From contig JAEUJW010000097.1 of assembly GCA_016793465.1 (NCBI GenBank), positions 54,385 to 118,384 of the forward strand: 64,000 nt of DNA, in the 5' to 3' direction. Numbering within the stretch: position 1 is the stretch's first letter; every line of letters starts with the position of its first letter. A program made the translations under genes and the position numbers. Positions 1-7,810 of the stretch are shown here, in pieces. This stretch comes from Myxococcales bacterium (GTDB lineage Bacteria; Myxococcota; Polyangia; Nannocystales; Nannocystaceae). Under the pieces are notes generated by a model. That model was given only the letters and a program-made list of their open reading frames with translations, had not been told where the DNA came from and did not search any database.

Positions 1-55
1 GTACGTCCACAGATGTGGGACGACAATGTTCATAGATAGTGACGCGGCGGCGGGC

Positions 56-838
56 TCACGCGTTCGGCAAGCCGAGCAGGTACGTCAGCTTGCTGGGGAA
101 GATCGGGTGGGATGTCCGCCCGATCTCCCAGGTGTACTCGCGGCTCTGCAAAGGTCCGGTCATTTCACGCAGCTCCTCCGGCGTGTACGTGCGAAGCTGC
201 GAGACGACTCCGTCGAAGATGAAGAGCGCCGGAATGATCGGCACCACATAACTGAGCGCGAGCCGGCTCCACCGGAACGGCCGCAGGAACGGGGTCAACA
301 GCGCCGAGGTCACCGGCGTCAGCGCCATCTGCGCGAGGCCGATCGCGCTGCGCTCGGTGAACTCGAACACCGCGATGCCGCGCCGCTGCGCGAACGCGTC
401 GCCCAGGATCGCCCGGGCCGCGTCGGGGCGGAAGTGGTGGAAGCTGGTGAACAGGGTGCGAAAGCCGGTGAGCTCGGGCGGGACGCGGGTGGCGTCGACC
501 GGCGTCGGCACGTAGCCGACGCGCCCGTCCTCGTCCGCGGCGATGCGCTCGAACGCCGCGATGTTGGGGTAGAAGTCGCTGAGGCGGGCCGTCACGTCGA
601 GCCCCTGCGAGGCCGCGAGCGCCCGGCGGAGCCGCGGCAGCGGACCTCCGCCGCCGGAGCAGAGGTCGAGGATCTCGCGGTCGCCGGTGGCCCGCAGCGC
701 GTCGGCCAGCAGCGGCGCGACCGGCTCGTACAGGCGCAGGGCCTCGATCGTCTTGCCGAGCAGGTCGGTCATCCCGTCGCGGACGAGGCCCGGCAACCAC
801 GGCTGATCCTCGAACTCGAACAGGTGGTGGCGACGCAT
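56..838 (-). CDS. Class I SAM-dependent methyltransferase-like protein
   Basis: A 260-residue protein with a Rossmann-type SAM-binding motif I, EILDLCSGGGGP, near residues 55-66, followed by an acidic second strand (ARLSDFYPN) and a motif like post-I around TSFHHFRPD. These place it among class I methyltransferases. The substrate cannot be read from the sequence. After the core, residues about 165-210 are hydrophobic (ALTPVTSALLTPFLRPF and SYVVPIIPALFIF), suggesting membrane contact or a lipid-like substrate; this is inference. The gene is divergent from the kinase at 1000. The only nearby ATG gives the annotated start, and no strong ribosome binding site is visible. Confidence is good for the fold and low for the reaction. 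Confidence 0.8.
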   Translation of the reverse strand: MRRHHLFEFEDQPWLPGLVRDGMTDLLGKTIEALRLYEPVAPLLADALRATGDREILDLCSGGGGPLPRLRRALAASQGLDVTARLSDFYPNIAAFERIAADEDGRVGYVPTPVDATRVPPELTGFRTLFTSFHHFRPDAARAILGDAFAQRRGIAVFEFTERSAIGLAQMALTPVTSALLTPFLRPFRWSRLALSYVVPIIPALFIFDGVVSQLRTYTPEELREMTGPLQSREYTWEIGRTSHPIFPSKLTYLLGLPNA

Positions 839-999
839 CGTTCGACTCCTCCGCGGCGAAGCTATCGCCCGCGGCGGCGCCGCGTCCAGCCCGTCGTCCT
901 GTGTGCACCGCTGCCCCGACGTCAGGGATCCTCACGCGTGTCGCCATCTGCCTGTGCGGCCGCATGGAACGGCGATTACCCGCCCCGTGCTAAGTTCCC

Positions 1000-2142
1000 G
1001 TGGTCGTGCTGAAGCGTACGGTGGAGCAGCAGCCGGGCGGATCGACCGCGCACGGAGTCAGGCCCGACGAGCTCGCGTCGGCGGGCCGTCGCATCGGCGT
1101 CCACGACCCCACGACCACGCTCCTGCAGGACGGGCACGACCTGTCGGACCGCACGCTCGGCATGCTGAAGACCCAGCGCGACGCGCTGCCCGTGCACGCC
1201 GCGGGCGAGGACGAACGCACCCTCGAGCCGGGCGCGACGCGCGTCGGTCGCTTCATCGTCGTGCGCCCGCTCGGGGAGGGGTCCATGTCGCGGGTCTACC
1301 TCGCCCACGACCCGGAGCTCGACCGCAACGTCGCCGTCAAGGTGTTCCGCGCCTCGGGCGCGGACGACCTGCTGCGCCGCCAGCGCGAGGCCCACGCGCT
1401 CGCCCGCATCTCGCACCCCAACGTCGTCCAGATCTACGAGTCCGGCAACCTCGACAGCCGGATGTTCATCGTCATGGAGTACGTCACGGGCGTCACCCTG
1501 ACCGCCTGGCAGACCGAGCAGCCGCGCACGTTGATGGAGCTGCTGGCGATGTACGTCGCCGTCGGCCGCGGGCTGGTCGCCGCCCACGCCGTCGGCGTCG
1601 TCCACCGCGACTTCAAACCCGACAACGTGATCGTCGACACCGCGGGCCGCCCGCGCGTCGCCGACTTCGGGCTCGCCAGCATCCGCGGCCGCGTCGACCA
1701 CCCCGCCGCCGACGACGTGCACGGCTCGTCGGTCACCTCGACCTCGGTCGGCGTGATCCTCGGCACCCCCGCGTACATGCCCCCGGAGCAGTACAGCAGC
1801 TCGCAGGTCGGCGAGTCCGCCGACCAGTTCAGCTTCTGCGCCGCCCTGTTCGAGGCCCTCTACGGCGAGCGGCCGTACCCCGGCGAGACCATCGAGGAGC
1901 TGCGCGTCGAGGTCTCCGCCGGCCAGCTGCGCGAGCCGCCGCCCGAGCGCCGCGCGCCGCCGGCCATCCACCTCGCGCTGCTCCGCGGCCTCGCGCGCGA
2001 CCCGGCCGCGCGCTGGCCGTCGCTCGTGGCGCTGCTCGACCACCTCGATCACTACGACCCCGGCCGCGACCCCTCGCGCGCCGCCAGCAGCGGTCGTTCA
2101 CCCTGCTGCTCGACCTGCTCATGCTGGTGGTCGGCGGCGTGA
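1000..2142 (+). CDS. Ser/Thr protein kinase (membrane tail out of frame)
   Basis: Cytoplasmic Hanks-type kinase domain, about residues 83-345. Visible elements are the glycine loop LGEGSMSRVY, catalytic Lys in VAVK (K114), HRDFKPDN (202-209), DFG (222-224) and the PPE that stands for APE at 261-263. All residues needed for activity are present. An 80-residue variable N-terminal extension precedes the domain. A GTG start is used here because no ATG fits; a second GTG lies two codons later. The frame ends in a cysteine- and tryptophan-rich nonsense tail, while the -1 frame continues with a juxtamembrane RRQQR and several hydrophobic helices (next entry). The intact product would therefore be a membrane-anchored kinase of about 549 residues with the join at the CCCC run 2070-2073. 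Confidence 0.85.
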   Translation: MVVLKRTVEQQPGGSTAHGVRPDELASAGRRIGVHDPTTTLLQDGHDLSDRTLGMLKTQRDALPVHAAGEDERTLEPGATRVGRFIVVRPLGEGSMSRVYLAHDPELDRNVAVKVFRASGADDLLRRQREAHALARISHPNVVQIYESGNLDSRMFIVMEYVTGVTLTAWQTEQPRTLMELLAMYVAVGRGLVAAHAVGVVHRDFKPDNVIVDTAGRPRVADFGLASIRGRVDHPAADDVHGSSVTSTSVGVILGTPAYMPPEQYSSSQVGESADQFSFCAALFEALYGERPYPGETIEELRVEVSAGQLREPPPERRAPPAIHLALLRGLARDPAARWPSLVALLDHLDHYDPGRDPSRAASSGRSPCCSTCSCWWSAA

Positions 2143-2648
2143 TGCTGACGGTCTCGGCCAACGACCCCGCGGCGGTCACGCCGGTGGCGCTGATCGTGCC
2201 GGTGGCGGTGGTGCTGGTGCTCAGCGGCGTCTACATGTGGATCCTCCGCGAGCACCTGGTGGCCCACCGCTTCCACTGGCTGATGCTGCGGATCCTGCTC
2301 GTGCTGGTCGCGGCCTGCCTGGTCGGGCGGGTGTCGGGCGCGCTCGTCGGGCACGACTCGACCGGCGTGATCCTGCTCGGCCTCGTCGGCGCCGGCTCCG
2401 CCGCGGTCACCGTCGCCGTGTTCGTCGCCCCCGTGCTGTGGGGCATCGGCGCCGTGCAGCTCGCCGCCGCCGCGCTGGTGGCGACGCACGTCGGCTCCAT
2501 CACGGTCATCGACGTGCTGGCCCAGACGGCCACGGTCCTGGTCTACACCCGGGCCTGGCGCGCCAGCACCGGCGACACGGCCCGCATGGCGCTGACCCGC
2601 GGGCCCGGCCCCGCCGCCCCACGACCAGCGACCAGCCCAGGGCCCTGA
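2073..2648 (+). CDS. Membrane domain of the kinase, in the -1 frame
   Basis: About 191 residues reading on from the kinase after a one-base shift: LARRQQRSFTLLLDLLMLVV, then four or five further hydrophobic helices (for example LRILLVLVAACLVG and ILLGLVGAGSAAVTVAVFV) and a short polar tail. Kinases of this family usually carry such helices right after the kinase domain, so this is read as the same gene broken by loss of one C. It could instead be a separate small membrane protein starting at the ATG at 2121. The helices are clear. Which explanation holds (mutation, sequencing error or programmed slip) cannot be told here. Confidence 0.6.
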   Translation, partial: LARRQQRSFTLLLDLLMLVVGGVMLTVSANDPAAVTPVALIVPVAVVLVLSGVYMWILREHLVAHRFHWLMLRILLVLVAACLVGRVSGALVGHDSTGVILLGLVGAGSAAVTVAVFVAPVLWGIGAVQLAAAALVATHVGSITVIDVLAQTATVLVYTRAWRASTGDTARMALTRGPGPAAPRPATSPGP

Positions 2649-2828
2649 CCCGCCGCGCGGCAGGTCCGGTCGCGCATCACCCCAGCGCAGCGCCCGGTCG
2701 TGGCTCTGGACCCGCGAGAGCCCGGACCGCACGTACGCACGCCCGTGATTCGATAGCGGCGACATATCCCAAGTATATTGGGGCCGCTGTGCCGCCAACG
2801 CGCCAAGCCAACCCGAAATCAACTTCGC
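2649..2828. other. Intergenic boundary of the low-GC island
   Basis: No gene seen. Composition changes sharply near 2750: the GC-rich kinase tail gives way to AT-richer sequence. The stretch contains a small inverted repeat, CCCAA-GTATA-TTGGG, at about 2768-2782. No direct repeat marking an insertion end was found by eye. Confidence 0.4.
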
Positions 2829-3491
2829 TTAAGTCTTGACCTTCGTAGTAGAAGGATCCGTGCTTTTCGGGTAGACAAGCCCTCCTTGGCCACGCGACTC
2901 CGCGAGGAATCTTAGAGCTCTTTCAAGCGTGCCGAAGCACGGGAGGCCACTTTCACGCAACCTGTTGAAATGGATCATGCGCGTGAGCGGAAGTTGGTCG
3001 AGTGTTGGTTTGTAGCTAGCTCCGCGAGGGAAGTGCTTCGATAACCACTCTTTGACACCCCGGATCGACTCGGGGTCGCCGTCGAAGCGAGTTCCGGGCA
3101 GGAGGCCAGGGCGTTCTACTGCGTTGCCGCGGAGCGGAACACCAGCCATGAGGTCTATGCATGGCAAGAACAGGGTCTCGTACTCGCGGCAGAACATCAC
3201 CACTGCAGCCGGAAAGGGGAGATTGAGGGCTCGCAGACATGCGGCAATCGCAGGCCCAGTGTGCGCGGGACAGGCATCGTCCTCGTCACGCAGGATGAGC
3301 ATACCATCGACCTCTGGCTCGATACGGATGACTTCAGCGGCTTTACGAATGCCACGTTCGAGGTGAAGGTTGGGAAACCGACGCGGACGAGCCCATTGTA
3401 AGTCATAGCCATTCTCGCGACTGAGTCGGACGATCAAGTTGTGGGCCGCCTCGAGTTCTCCGTGACCCTCGACGACGAGGAACGCGGACAT
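2829..3491 (-). CDS. DUF4276-family Toprim-like protein, partner of AAA ATPase
   Basis: A 220-residue protein opening with LVVEGHGELEAAHNL (Glu8) and continuing with a hydrophobic strand ending in LRDEDD (Asp69, Asp71). A Glu in a VEG loop plus a later DxD is the arrangement of Toprim metal-binding nuclease and primase folds. The sequence fits the DUF4276 family, often coded beside RecF/OLD-like ATPases. A third acidic site, REYETLFL, lies near residue 105. The ATG start is preferred over an upstream in-frame one because it leaves a 4-bp gap to the ATPase gene and begins exactly at the first Toprim strand. It is probably the effector half of the ATPase pair. The family call is firm; nuclease action is inference. 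Confidence 0.75.
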   Translation of the reverse strand: MSAFLVVEGHGELEAAHNLIVRLSRENGYDLQWARPRRFPNLHLERGIRKAAEVIRIEPEVDGMLILRDEDDACPAHTGPAIAACLRALNLPFPAAVVMFCREYETLFLPCIDLMAGVPLRGNAVERPGLLPGTRFDGDPESIRGVKEWLSKHFPRGASYKPTLDQLPLTRMIHFNRLRESGLPCFGTLERALRFLAESRGQGGLVYPKSTDPSTTKVKT

Positions 3492-3495
3492 GGAT

Positions 3496-4755
3496 TCAGC
3501 CCCCCCCGTCCCCGTCGATTTCAATGACTGGAGAGTCGTACTCGGCGGAGTCGGCTTCCTGCGGATATTTGAATTCGGTCTGGAAACCCTCGAGACGCAG
3601 GACTTCACCGAGCGACAGGAGACCGCGCTTTACGGCCTCGCTCTGTGATGCGCTCATATAGCTGACGGATGTGCCGCGCTCGGGGCTGCGACTAACGACG
3701 CGGACCGCAGACGCGTCAACGCAGTCAAGCAGTTCCGGACTGTGGGTGGTGACCAGAACTTGGGAGCGCCTGCTTGCTTGAGCCAGGAAATTGGCGACGA
3801 GCGGGATGGCGCCGGGATGGACAGTGAGCTCGGGCTCTTCAATAGCGATCACCGGAACGGGCGGCTCTTGCAGGAGGGCAGTGATAATACCCGCAACGCG
3901 CAGGGTGCCGTCAGACTCCTGATAAGCCTCGAACCATTTACTGGCGTTTGTGAGCTTCTTATCGATAGTTCGACGGAAGCGAACGACGAGGTATCCAGCA
4001 GCTCGCCTGATCTCAATATCACAGATATCGCCGGTGAGCTTGTTGAGAGCGGCGACGAGTTCGGGCTTCCAAGTCGCCTCGGGCTGGTCTTTGAGAATCG
4101 AGACCCAGTTGTCGCCGTGCTTGGCCATCGGCTTGATGGGGCTGTACTTCTGTGGCCGTCGCAACTCGTTGGGGTAGATCGAGTAAACGGCAATGTTGCG
4201 CAGCGCCTGAAGCATCGGTCGAAACCGGAGGTCGCCCCCGATGAGCGGAAGCACGAGATTCTGGTCGTCGACAGCGGGTGCGAGGCCTTCTGGAGCAGCG
4301 AGCAGCTTCCCGCCAGCGACGTGGAGAGTGAGCTCCTGTTCGTCACGAACCACAGCTTTCTCGGATTTGATGCAGTACTCGGCGACATTGGAGCCGGTTA
4401 GTTCGAACTCGTAGGTAGCAGAGCCTCGAGGGAGAGCGAGTTCGAGGTGGAAATAGACGTTGTAGGGATGGCCACCGTGGGAACGGTTCCATCGGCGACA
4501 CGCCTCGATCCCGTTCCGGTCGTTGATGGCGCCGCCGAGCCCCATCTCCATACAATCTCGGACGAAGTGCAGAGCATCAACGACGTTACTCTTCCCGGAA
4601 CCGTTGGGACCGACCAGGAGCGTGAGAGGATCGAGGACAATCGTGACGTCGCGGCCGAGGCTACGGTAGTTGGATACTACGATTCGCTTGATGCGTCCGC
4701 GGTCGAGCGTGTCATCAAGTTTCGCCGGCTCGTTCATGGGTGCATGGGAAGTCAT
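3496..4755 (-). CDS. RecF/OLD-like AAA ATPase (COG4637 type)
   Basis: A 419-residue SMC/ABC-like ATPase. N-terminal strand IVVSNYRSLGRDVTIVLDPL is followed by Walker A GPNGSGKSN (49-57), a signature-like QESDGTLRVAGI (279-290), Walker B VPVIAIEEPELTVHP (300-314) and the switch histidine in VTTHSPELLD (335-344). All catalytic parts are present, and no fused Toprim domain follows, unlike full OLD proteins. The next gene supplies one. Paired ATPase/Toprim modules are known in phage defence (Gabija, PARIS, OLD), which suggests the same here. Codon use and GC are clearly below the surrounding genes, a sign of transfer. Met7 (4737) is an alternative start. No promoter was recognised. Confidence 0.85.
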   Translation of the reverse strand: MTSHAPMNEPAKLDDTLDRGRIKRIVVSNYRSLGRDVTIVLDPLTLLVGPNGSGKSNVVDALHFVRDCMEMGLGGAINDRNGIEACRRWNRSHGGHPYNVYFHLELALPRGSATYEFELTGSNVAEYCIKSEKAVVRDEQELTLHVAGGKLLAAPEGLAPAVDDQNLVLPLIGGDLRFRPMLQALRNIAVYSIYPNELRRPQKYSPIKPMAKHGDNWVSILKDQPEATWKPELVAALNKLTGDICDIEIRRAAGYLVVRFRRTIDKKLTNASKWFEAYQESDGTLRVAGIITALLQEPPVPVIAIEEPELTVHPGAIPLVANFLAQASRRSQVLVTTHSPELLDCVDASAVRVVSRSPERGTSVSYMSASQSEAVKRGLLSLGEVLRLEGFQTEFKYPQEADSAEYDSPVIEIDGDGGG

Positions 4756-4811
4756 CGGTCAAGTCGTCCGTCGTTCTCGTTGCGTCCAAGGTGAGTGTGA
4801 GGCCTTTGCAC

Positions 4812-5084
4812 CTACCCTGGGGTGAATTCGCCACGAACAAGGGCCGTGCGCACCTCTTCAAATGTATACCCAACCTCTAATTTCTCGGCGATCCACCGGG
4901 CTTGCGCCGGGGCGTGGGTGGGCCAGCGGGCACTCGTGCCGTGGCGGCCGCCGTGCACGACCTGAGGCGTCGGCAGCAGCTCTCGTTGCAGCCACATGTA
5001 GATCGTCGACCGGACGCGGCGGGCGGCCTTGCAGACCTGCTCCGTGGTCGCCCACTCGGTGGGGCTGCGGCCGCGTTTGGGCAT
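4812..5084 (-). CDS. Small MerR-like helix-turn-helix protein
   Basis: A 90-residue protein with a winged-helix pattern of the MerR type: WATTEQVCKAARRVRSTIYM, then WLQRELLP, a GRHGTSARWP wing, and a helix ending GYTFEEVRTALVRGE. It lacks the long coiled coil and effector domain of full MerR regulators, so it is likely a compact DNA-binding protein. It lies 56 bp upstream of the ATPase gene on the same strand and may regulate that module, though its GC content is closer to the host genes. Start chosen at the Met before PKRGRS; longer in-frame readings add low-quality sequence. No good ribosome binding site is visible. Confidence 0.6.
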   Translation of the reverse strand: MPKRGRSPTEWATTEQVCKAARRVRSTIYMWLQRELLPTPQVVHGGRHGTSARWPTHAPAQARWIAEKLEVGYTFEEVRTALVRGEFTPG

Positions 5085-5203
5085 GAGGGAGGGGAGTCTA
5101 CCCAGGGCACGATCTTGGTTCTTGAAACTGGCGCCTCTGTATCGGACAGTCGAGCGGACACTGCAGCAGACCGCAACACGCCGTGCAACCCAGGGACGAG
5201 GCG

Positions 5204-5425
5204 ATGACCATGGCAGGCGACCGACCGCAAGACGACCCACCGATGCACTCCGCCACCTTCCACCTGGACGATGGCCGCTACCTCGTGTTGACCGTGGTGC
5301 GGGCGTCGGCGGCGCCCGGCTTCGAGTGTGGCGTCCACAAGACGCGGCTCGAGCTGTTCGGCGCCGACCGGGTCCTGCTGCGACGGGCGAACCTCGCGCC
5401 CATGTTGCGGGAGGAGCCGAGATGA
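5204..5425 (+). CDS. Small hypothetical protein, first of a coupled pair
   Basis: A 73-residue protein not assigned to any family. After a polar N-terminus it has alternating strands (MHSATFHLDDGRYLVLTVV, then CGVHKTRLELFGADRVLLRR), so a small beta-rich fold is likely. An AGGGA box seven bases upstream supports the ATG chosen; a GTG 21 bases earlier is possible. Its stop overlaps the next start as ATGA, so the two are translationally coupled. Confidence 0.55.
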   Translation: MTMAGDRPQDDPPMHSATFHLDDGRYLVLTVVRASAAPGFECGVHKTRLELFGADRVLLRRANLAPMLREEPR

Positions 5426-5670
5426 GACGGCGTCGCGCGGGCTGGACGCCCGCTCACCCTGCGTACCGCGGCACCTGGACGAGCGAGGACGAGTACATCG
5501 CCGAGCAGATCGCCGAGCATCTGCCGCCGTACCTGACCTGGCTGCTGGCGTGCTGCGATCCCGGGCGGCTCCGGGAGGGCTATGAAGCCGGCGAGCTGCG
5601 GGTCTGGTCGGTACCCGATCCGCGCCAGGCGGGGCGCGTGTGGGTCTTCGAGGCGCCGCGGTCGTTGTAG
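5422..5670 (+). CDS. Small hypothetical protein, second of a coupled pair
   Basis: An 82-residue protein of unknown family: basic start (MRRRRAGWTP), a helix TSEDEYIAEQIAEHLPPYL with WLLACC following, and a strand-rich end (LRVWSVPDPRQAGRVWVFEA). The start is fixed by the ATGA overlap with the upstream gene and a GAGGAG ribosome binding site five bases ahead. Both members probably act together; nothing in the sequence names the job. Confidence 0.55.
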   Translation: MRRRRAGWTPAHPAYRGTWTSEDEYIAEQIAEHLPPYLTWLLACCDPGRLREGYEAGELRVWSVPDPRQAGRVWVFEAPRSL

Positions 5671-5686
5671 GGAGGGCCGGGCCGCG

Positions 5687-6094
5687 TCACGCGTGGCCGT
5701 CGAGCTGGGCGAGCGCCCGCAGGGCGTCGACGGTGGTGAACACGCCGACGACGCGGACGGGGTGCTCGCGGTCGACGACGATGGCCGCGCCGTACTTGTG
5801 CCGCGCCATCTCGTCGGCGACGGCGCCGAGGTGGGCATCGGGGCCGCAGGTGAACGGCTGGATCGTCATCGCCTCGCGCACCGCCAGCCGCTCGAGGTCG
5901 CCGCGCAGGGCCTCGGCGAGGGTGATGTCGCGCTCGCTCAGGATGCCCACGAGCCCGCCGCCGTCGACGACCGGGAGGTGACGCGCGCCGAGCCGGTACA
6001 TGCGCTCACGCGCCTGGGCCAGGGTGAGGTCGGCCTGGATGGTCTCCGGCGTTGGCGTCATGAACTGGTGGATCGTGCGGGTGGGCGTGGTCAT
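5687..6094 (-). CDS. CBS-pair (Bateman) domain protein
   Basis: 135 residues made almost wholly of two CBS motifs. The first covers about residues 8-62 (TIHQFMTPTPETIQADLTLA ... HLPVVDGGGLVGILSERDI) and the second about 70-130 (VREAMTIQPFTCGPDAHLGA ... GAAIVVDREHPVRVVGVFT). Such pairs bind adenosyl ligands such as AMP, ATP or SAM and regulate a partner. It has no other domain. The gene follows a cystathionine beta-synthase-like gene on the same strand with a 118-bp gap, which makes that enzyme the natural partner. Free-standing CBS-pair proteins are common, so the link is inference. Confidence 0.85.
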   Translation of the reverse strand: MTTPTRTIHQFMTPTPETIQADLTLAQARERMYRLGARHLPVVDGGGLVGILSERDITLAEALRGDLERLAVREAMTIQPFTCGPDAHLGAVADEMARHKYGAAIVVDREHPVRVVGVFTTVDALRALAQLDGHA

Positions 6095-6212
6095 GGCGAC
6101 GGCGCACGAGCAAGGACCGTACCAGCGGCGGCCCGCGCCCGGCCCGCGCGGACGACGAGGCGCCGGCGTCGCGGCTTGCCGGCGCGTGCACGGCTTGCAG
6201 CCCGCGCGCGCC

Positions 6213-7166
6213 TCACGGCGGCACGGCGGCCGCCAGCCAGGGCTTGGCCCGGTAGCGGTCCCAGGCGTCCGGCAGCACGGTGACGACCGGACCGTCGACG
6301 TCGCCGCGGGCGGCGACCCGCAGCGCGGCGGCCACGTTGGTGCCGGCCGAGCCGCCGACGAGCAGGCCCTCCTCTCGCATGAGGCGCAGGGCCACGGCGA
6401 AGCTCTCCTCGTCGGAGACCCGCTCGGCGCCGTCGATCACCGCGCGGTGGAGGTTGTCGGGCGCCTCGCTGCCGCCGATGCCCTCGACCGCGTAGGCGCC
6501 GTCGGGGCCGGGGCGGCCGGTCTCGATCCAGTCGGCGAGCGCCGAGCCGACCGGGTCGGCGAGCACGACCCGGACGCCGGGCGCTTGCTCCTTCAGGCGC
6601 CGACCGACGCCGCTGATCGTGCCGCCGGTGCCGGCGCCGGCCACGAAGGCGCCGACGCGGCCGCCGGTCTGCTCGAGGATCTCGACGCCGGTCGTGTCGG
6701 CGTGCGCGCGCACGTTGGCCGGGTTGTTGAACTGGTCGGTCAGGAACCACCCGCGCTCCGCGGCCAGCCGGCGCGCGACGTTGCGGAAGTTGTCGGGGTG
6801 CGACGGCGCCGCGTTCGGCGTGACGATCACGCGGGCGCCGAGGGTCGCCAGCGCGACCCGCTTGTCGACCGACATCTTCTCCGGCATCACGCACACCAGC
6901 GCGTAGCCGCGGGCCGCGGCCACCAGCGCGAGGCCGACGCCGGTGTTGCCGGCCGTGGCCTCGATCAGGGTGGCGCCCGGCGCGAGCAGGCCGCGCGCCT
7001 CCGCGTCGGCGACGATCGCCAGGGCGACGCGGTCCTTGACGCTCCCGCCGGGGTTCAGGTGCTCGCACTTGACGAGCACCGGGACCGGCAGGCCGGCGGC
7101 GAGCCGCCGCAGCGGGACGAGGGGCGTGCCCCCGATGTGGCCGAGGATGTCGCGCGGCTCCGGCAT
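6213..7166 (-). CDS. Cystathionine beta-synthase/cysteine synthase-like PLP enzyme
   Basis: A 317-residue fold-type II PLP enzyme. The Schiff-base lysine sits in NPGGSVKDR (K44), the substrate loop is EATAGNTGVGLA, and the phosphate loop is GAGTGGTISG. It makes cysteine or cystathionine from O-activated serine or serine plus homocysteine. The C-terminal VTVLPDAWDRYRAKPW resembles the cystathionine beta-synthase ending more than CysK, yet the regulatory CBS pair found on many such enzymes is absent here and coded by the next gene. A substrate test would be needed to separate synthase types. The start ATG (MPEPRD) is the only reasonable one. Confidence 0.85.
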   Translation of the reverse strand: MPEPRDILGHIGGTPLVPLRRLAAGLPVPVLVKCEHLNPGGSVKDRVALAIVADAEARGLLAPGATLIEATAGNTGVGLALVAAARGYALVCVMPEKMSVDKRVALATLGARVIVTPNAAPSHPDNFRNVARRLAAERGWFLTDQFNNPANVRAHADTTGVEILEQTGGRVGAFVAGAGTGGTISGVGRRLKEQAPGVRVVLADPVGSALADWIETGRPGPDGAYAVEGIGGSEAPDNLHRAVIDGAERVSDEESFAVALRLMREEGLLVGGSAGTNVAAALRVAARGDVDGPVVTVLPDAWDRYRAKPWLAAAVPP

Positions 7167-7226
7167 GGCGAGCAGTCTGCTACATCCGCGGGCCGACCGA
7201 CCACCGCCGCGGACGGCGACCGCGGA

Positions 7227-7643
7227 TCAGGCCTCGCCGCGCCCGGCGAGCCGGCGCGCGCGCTCCTCGGCCTCGCCGGGCACGTCGAAGGTCGAGGGGT
7301 CGAACAGCGGGCGGATCTCGACCTCCGCCTCCTCGCCGTCGGCCACGGTCAGGCCGAACGGCGCGCGCTTGGCCCACTCGACCGCCTCGGCCAGCGACCC
7401 GACCTCGAGCAGCGAGTAGCCGGCGATCAGCTCCTTCGACTCGACGAAGGGCCCGTCGATCACCGTGCACTTGCCCTCGCTGTACTTCAGGCGCACGCCG
7501 GGCATGAGGCCGCCGAGGTCGACCAGCACGCCGGCCCGCTCCAACTCCTGGTTGAACCTGTGCATGGCCAGCAGCGCCTCCTCGCTCGGCGGCTGGCTGT
7601 TCTGGCTGTGCGGGGGCGCCTTGGCGAACATCATGACCTTCAT
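7227..7643 (-). CDS. YCII-related protein
   Basis: A 138-residue protein of the YCII/DGPF family: MKVMMFAKA, then the family motif CTVIDGPFVESKELIAGY near residues 59-76 and EAVEWAKRAP. The fold is ferredoxin-like; members often sit beside ECF sigma factors, but none is adjacent here. Function is unknown for most of the family. The start is supported by GAGGAGAA six bases upstream. The next gene upstream on this strand is the GON lipoprotein, 167 bp away, so the two are probably separate units. Confidence 0.85.
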   Translation of the reverse strand: MKVMMFAKAPPHSQNSQPPSEEALLAMHRFNQELERAGVLVDLGGLMPGVRLKYSEGKCTVIDGPFVESKELIAGYSLLEVGSLAEAVEWAKRAPFGLTVADGEEAEVEIRPLFDPSTFDVPGEAEERARRLAGRGEA

Positions 7644-7729
7644 CGCGCTTCTCCTCGATCTCGGGGGGGTGTACCCGGACGACGAACGGCGCGGCGGCGG
7701 ATCGACAGGCGCGCCGCAGATTTTTTTCG

Positions 7730-7748
7730 CCGCGGGAATTTCCCGCGG
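7730..7748. repeat. Perfect palindrome beside a T run
   Basis: CCGCGGGAA-T-TTCCCGCGG lies between the lipoprotein and YCII genes, preceded on the + strand by seven T (7721-7727). For the minus-strand genes the hairpin is followed by an A run, so it is not a standard intrinsic terminator for them. It may be a protein site or a terminator of another kind. Confidence 0.45.
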
Positions 7749-7810
7749 TCGCGGCCGCCGAACCCGGGCCGGGCGCCCCCCGTGGGCGCGCCGGCGGCGG
7801 GATCGGGGCC

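Noticed and set aside
7721..7748. T run plus palindrome as an intrinsic terminator
   Set aside because: For both flanking minus-strand genes the run after the stem is A, not T, and on the plus strand the T run comes before the stem, so the order is wrong; kept as a palindrome only.
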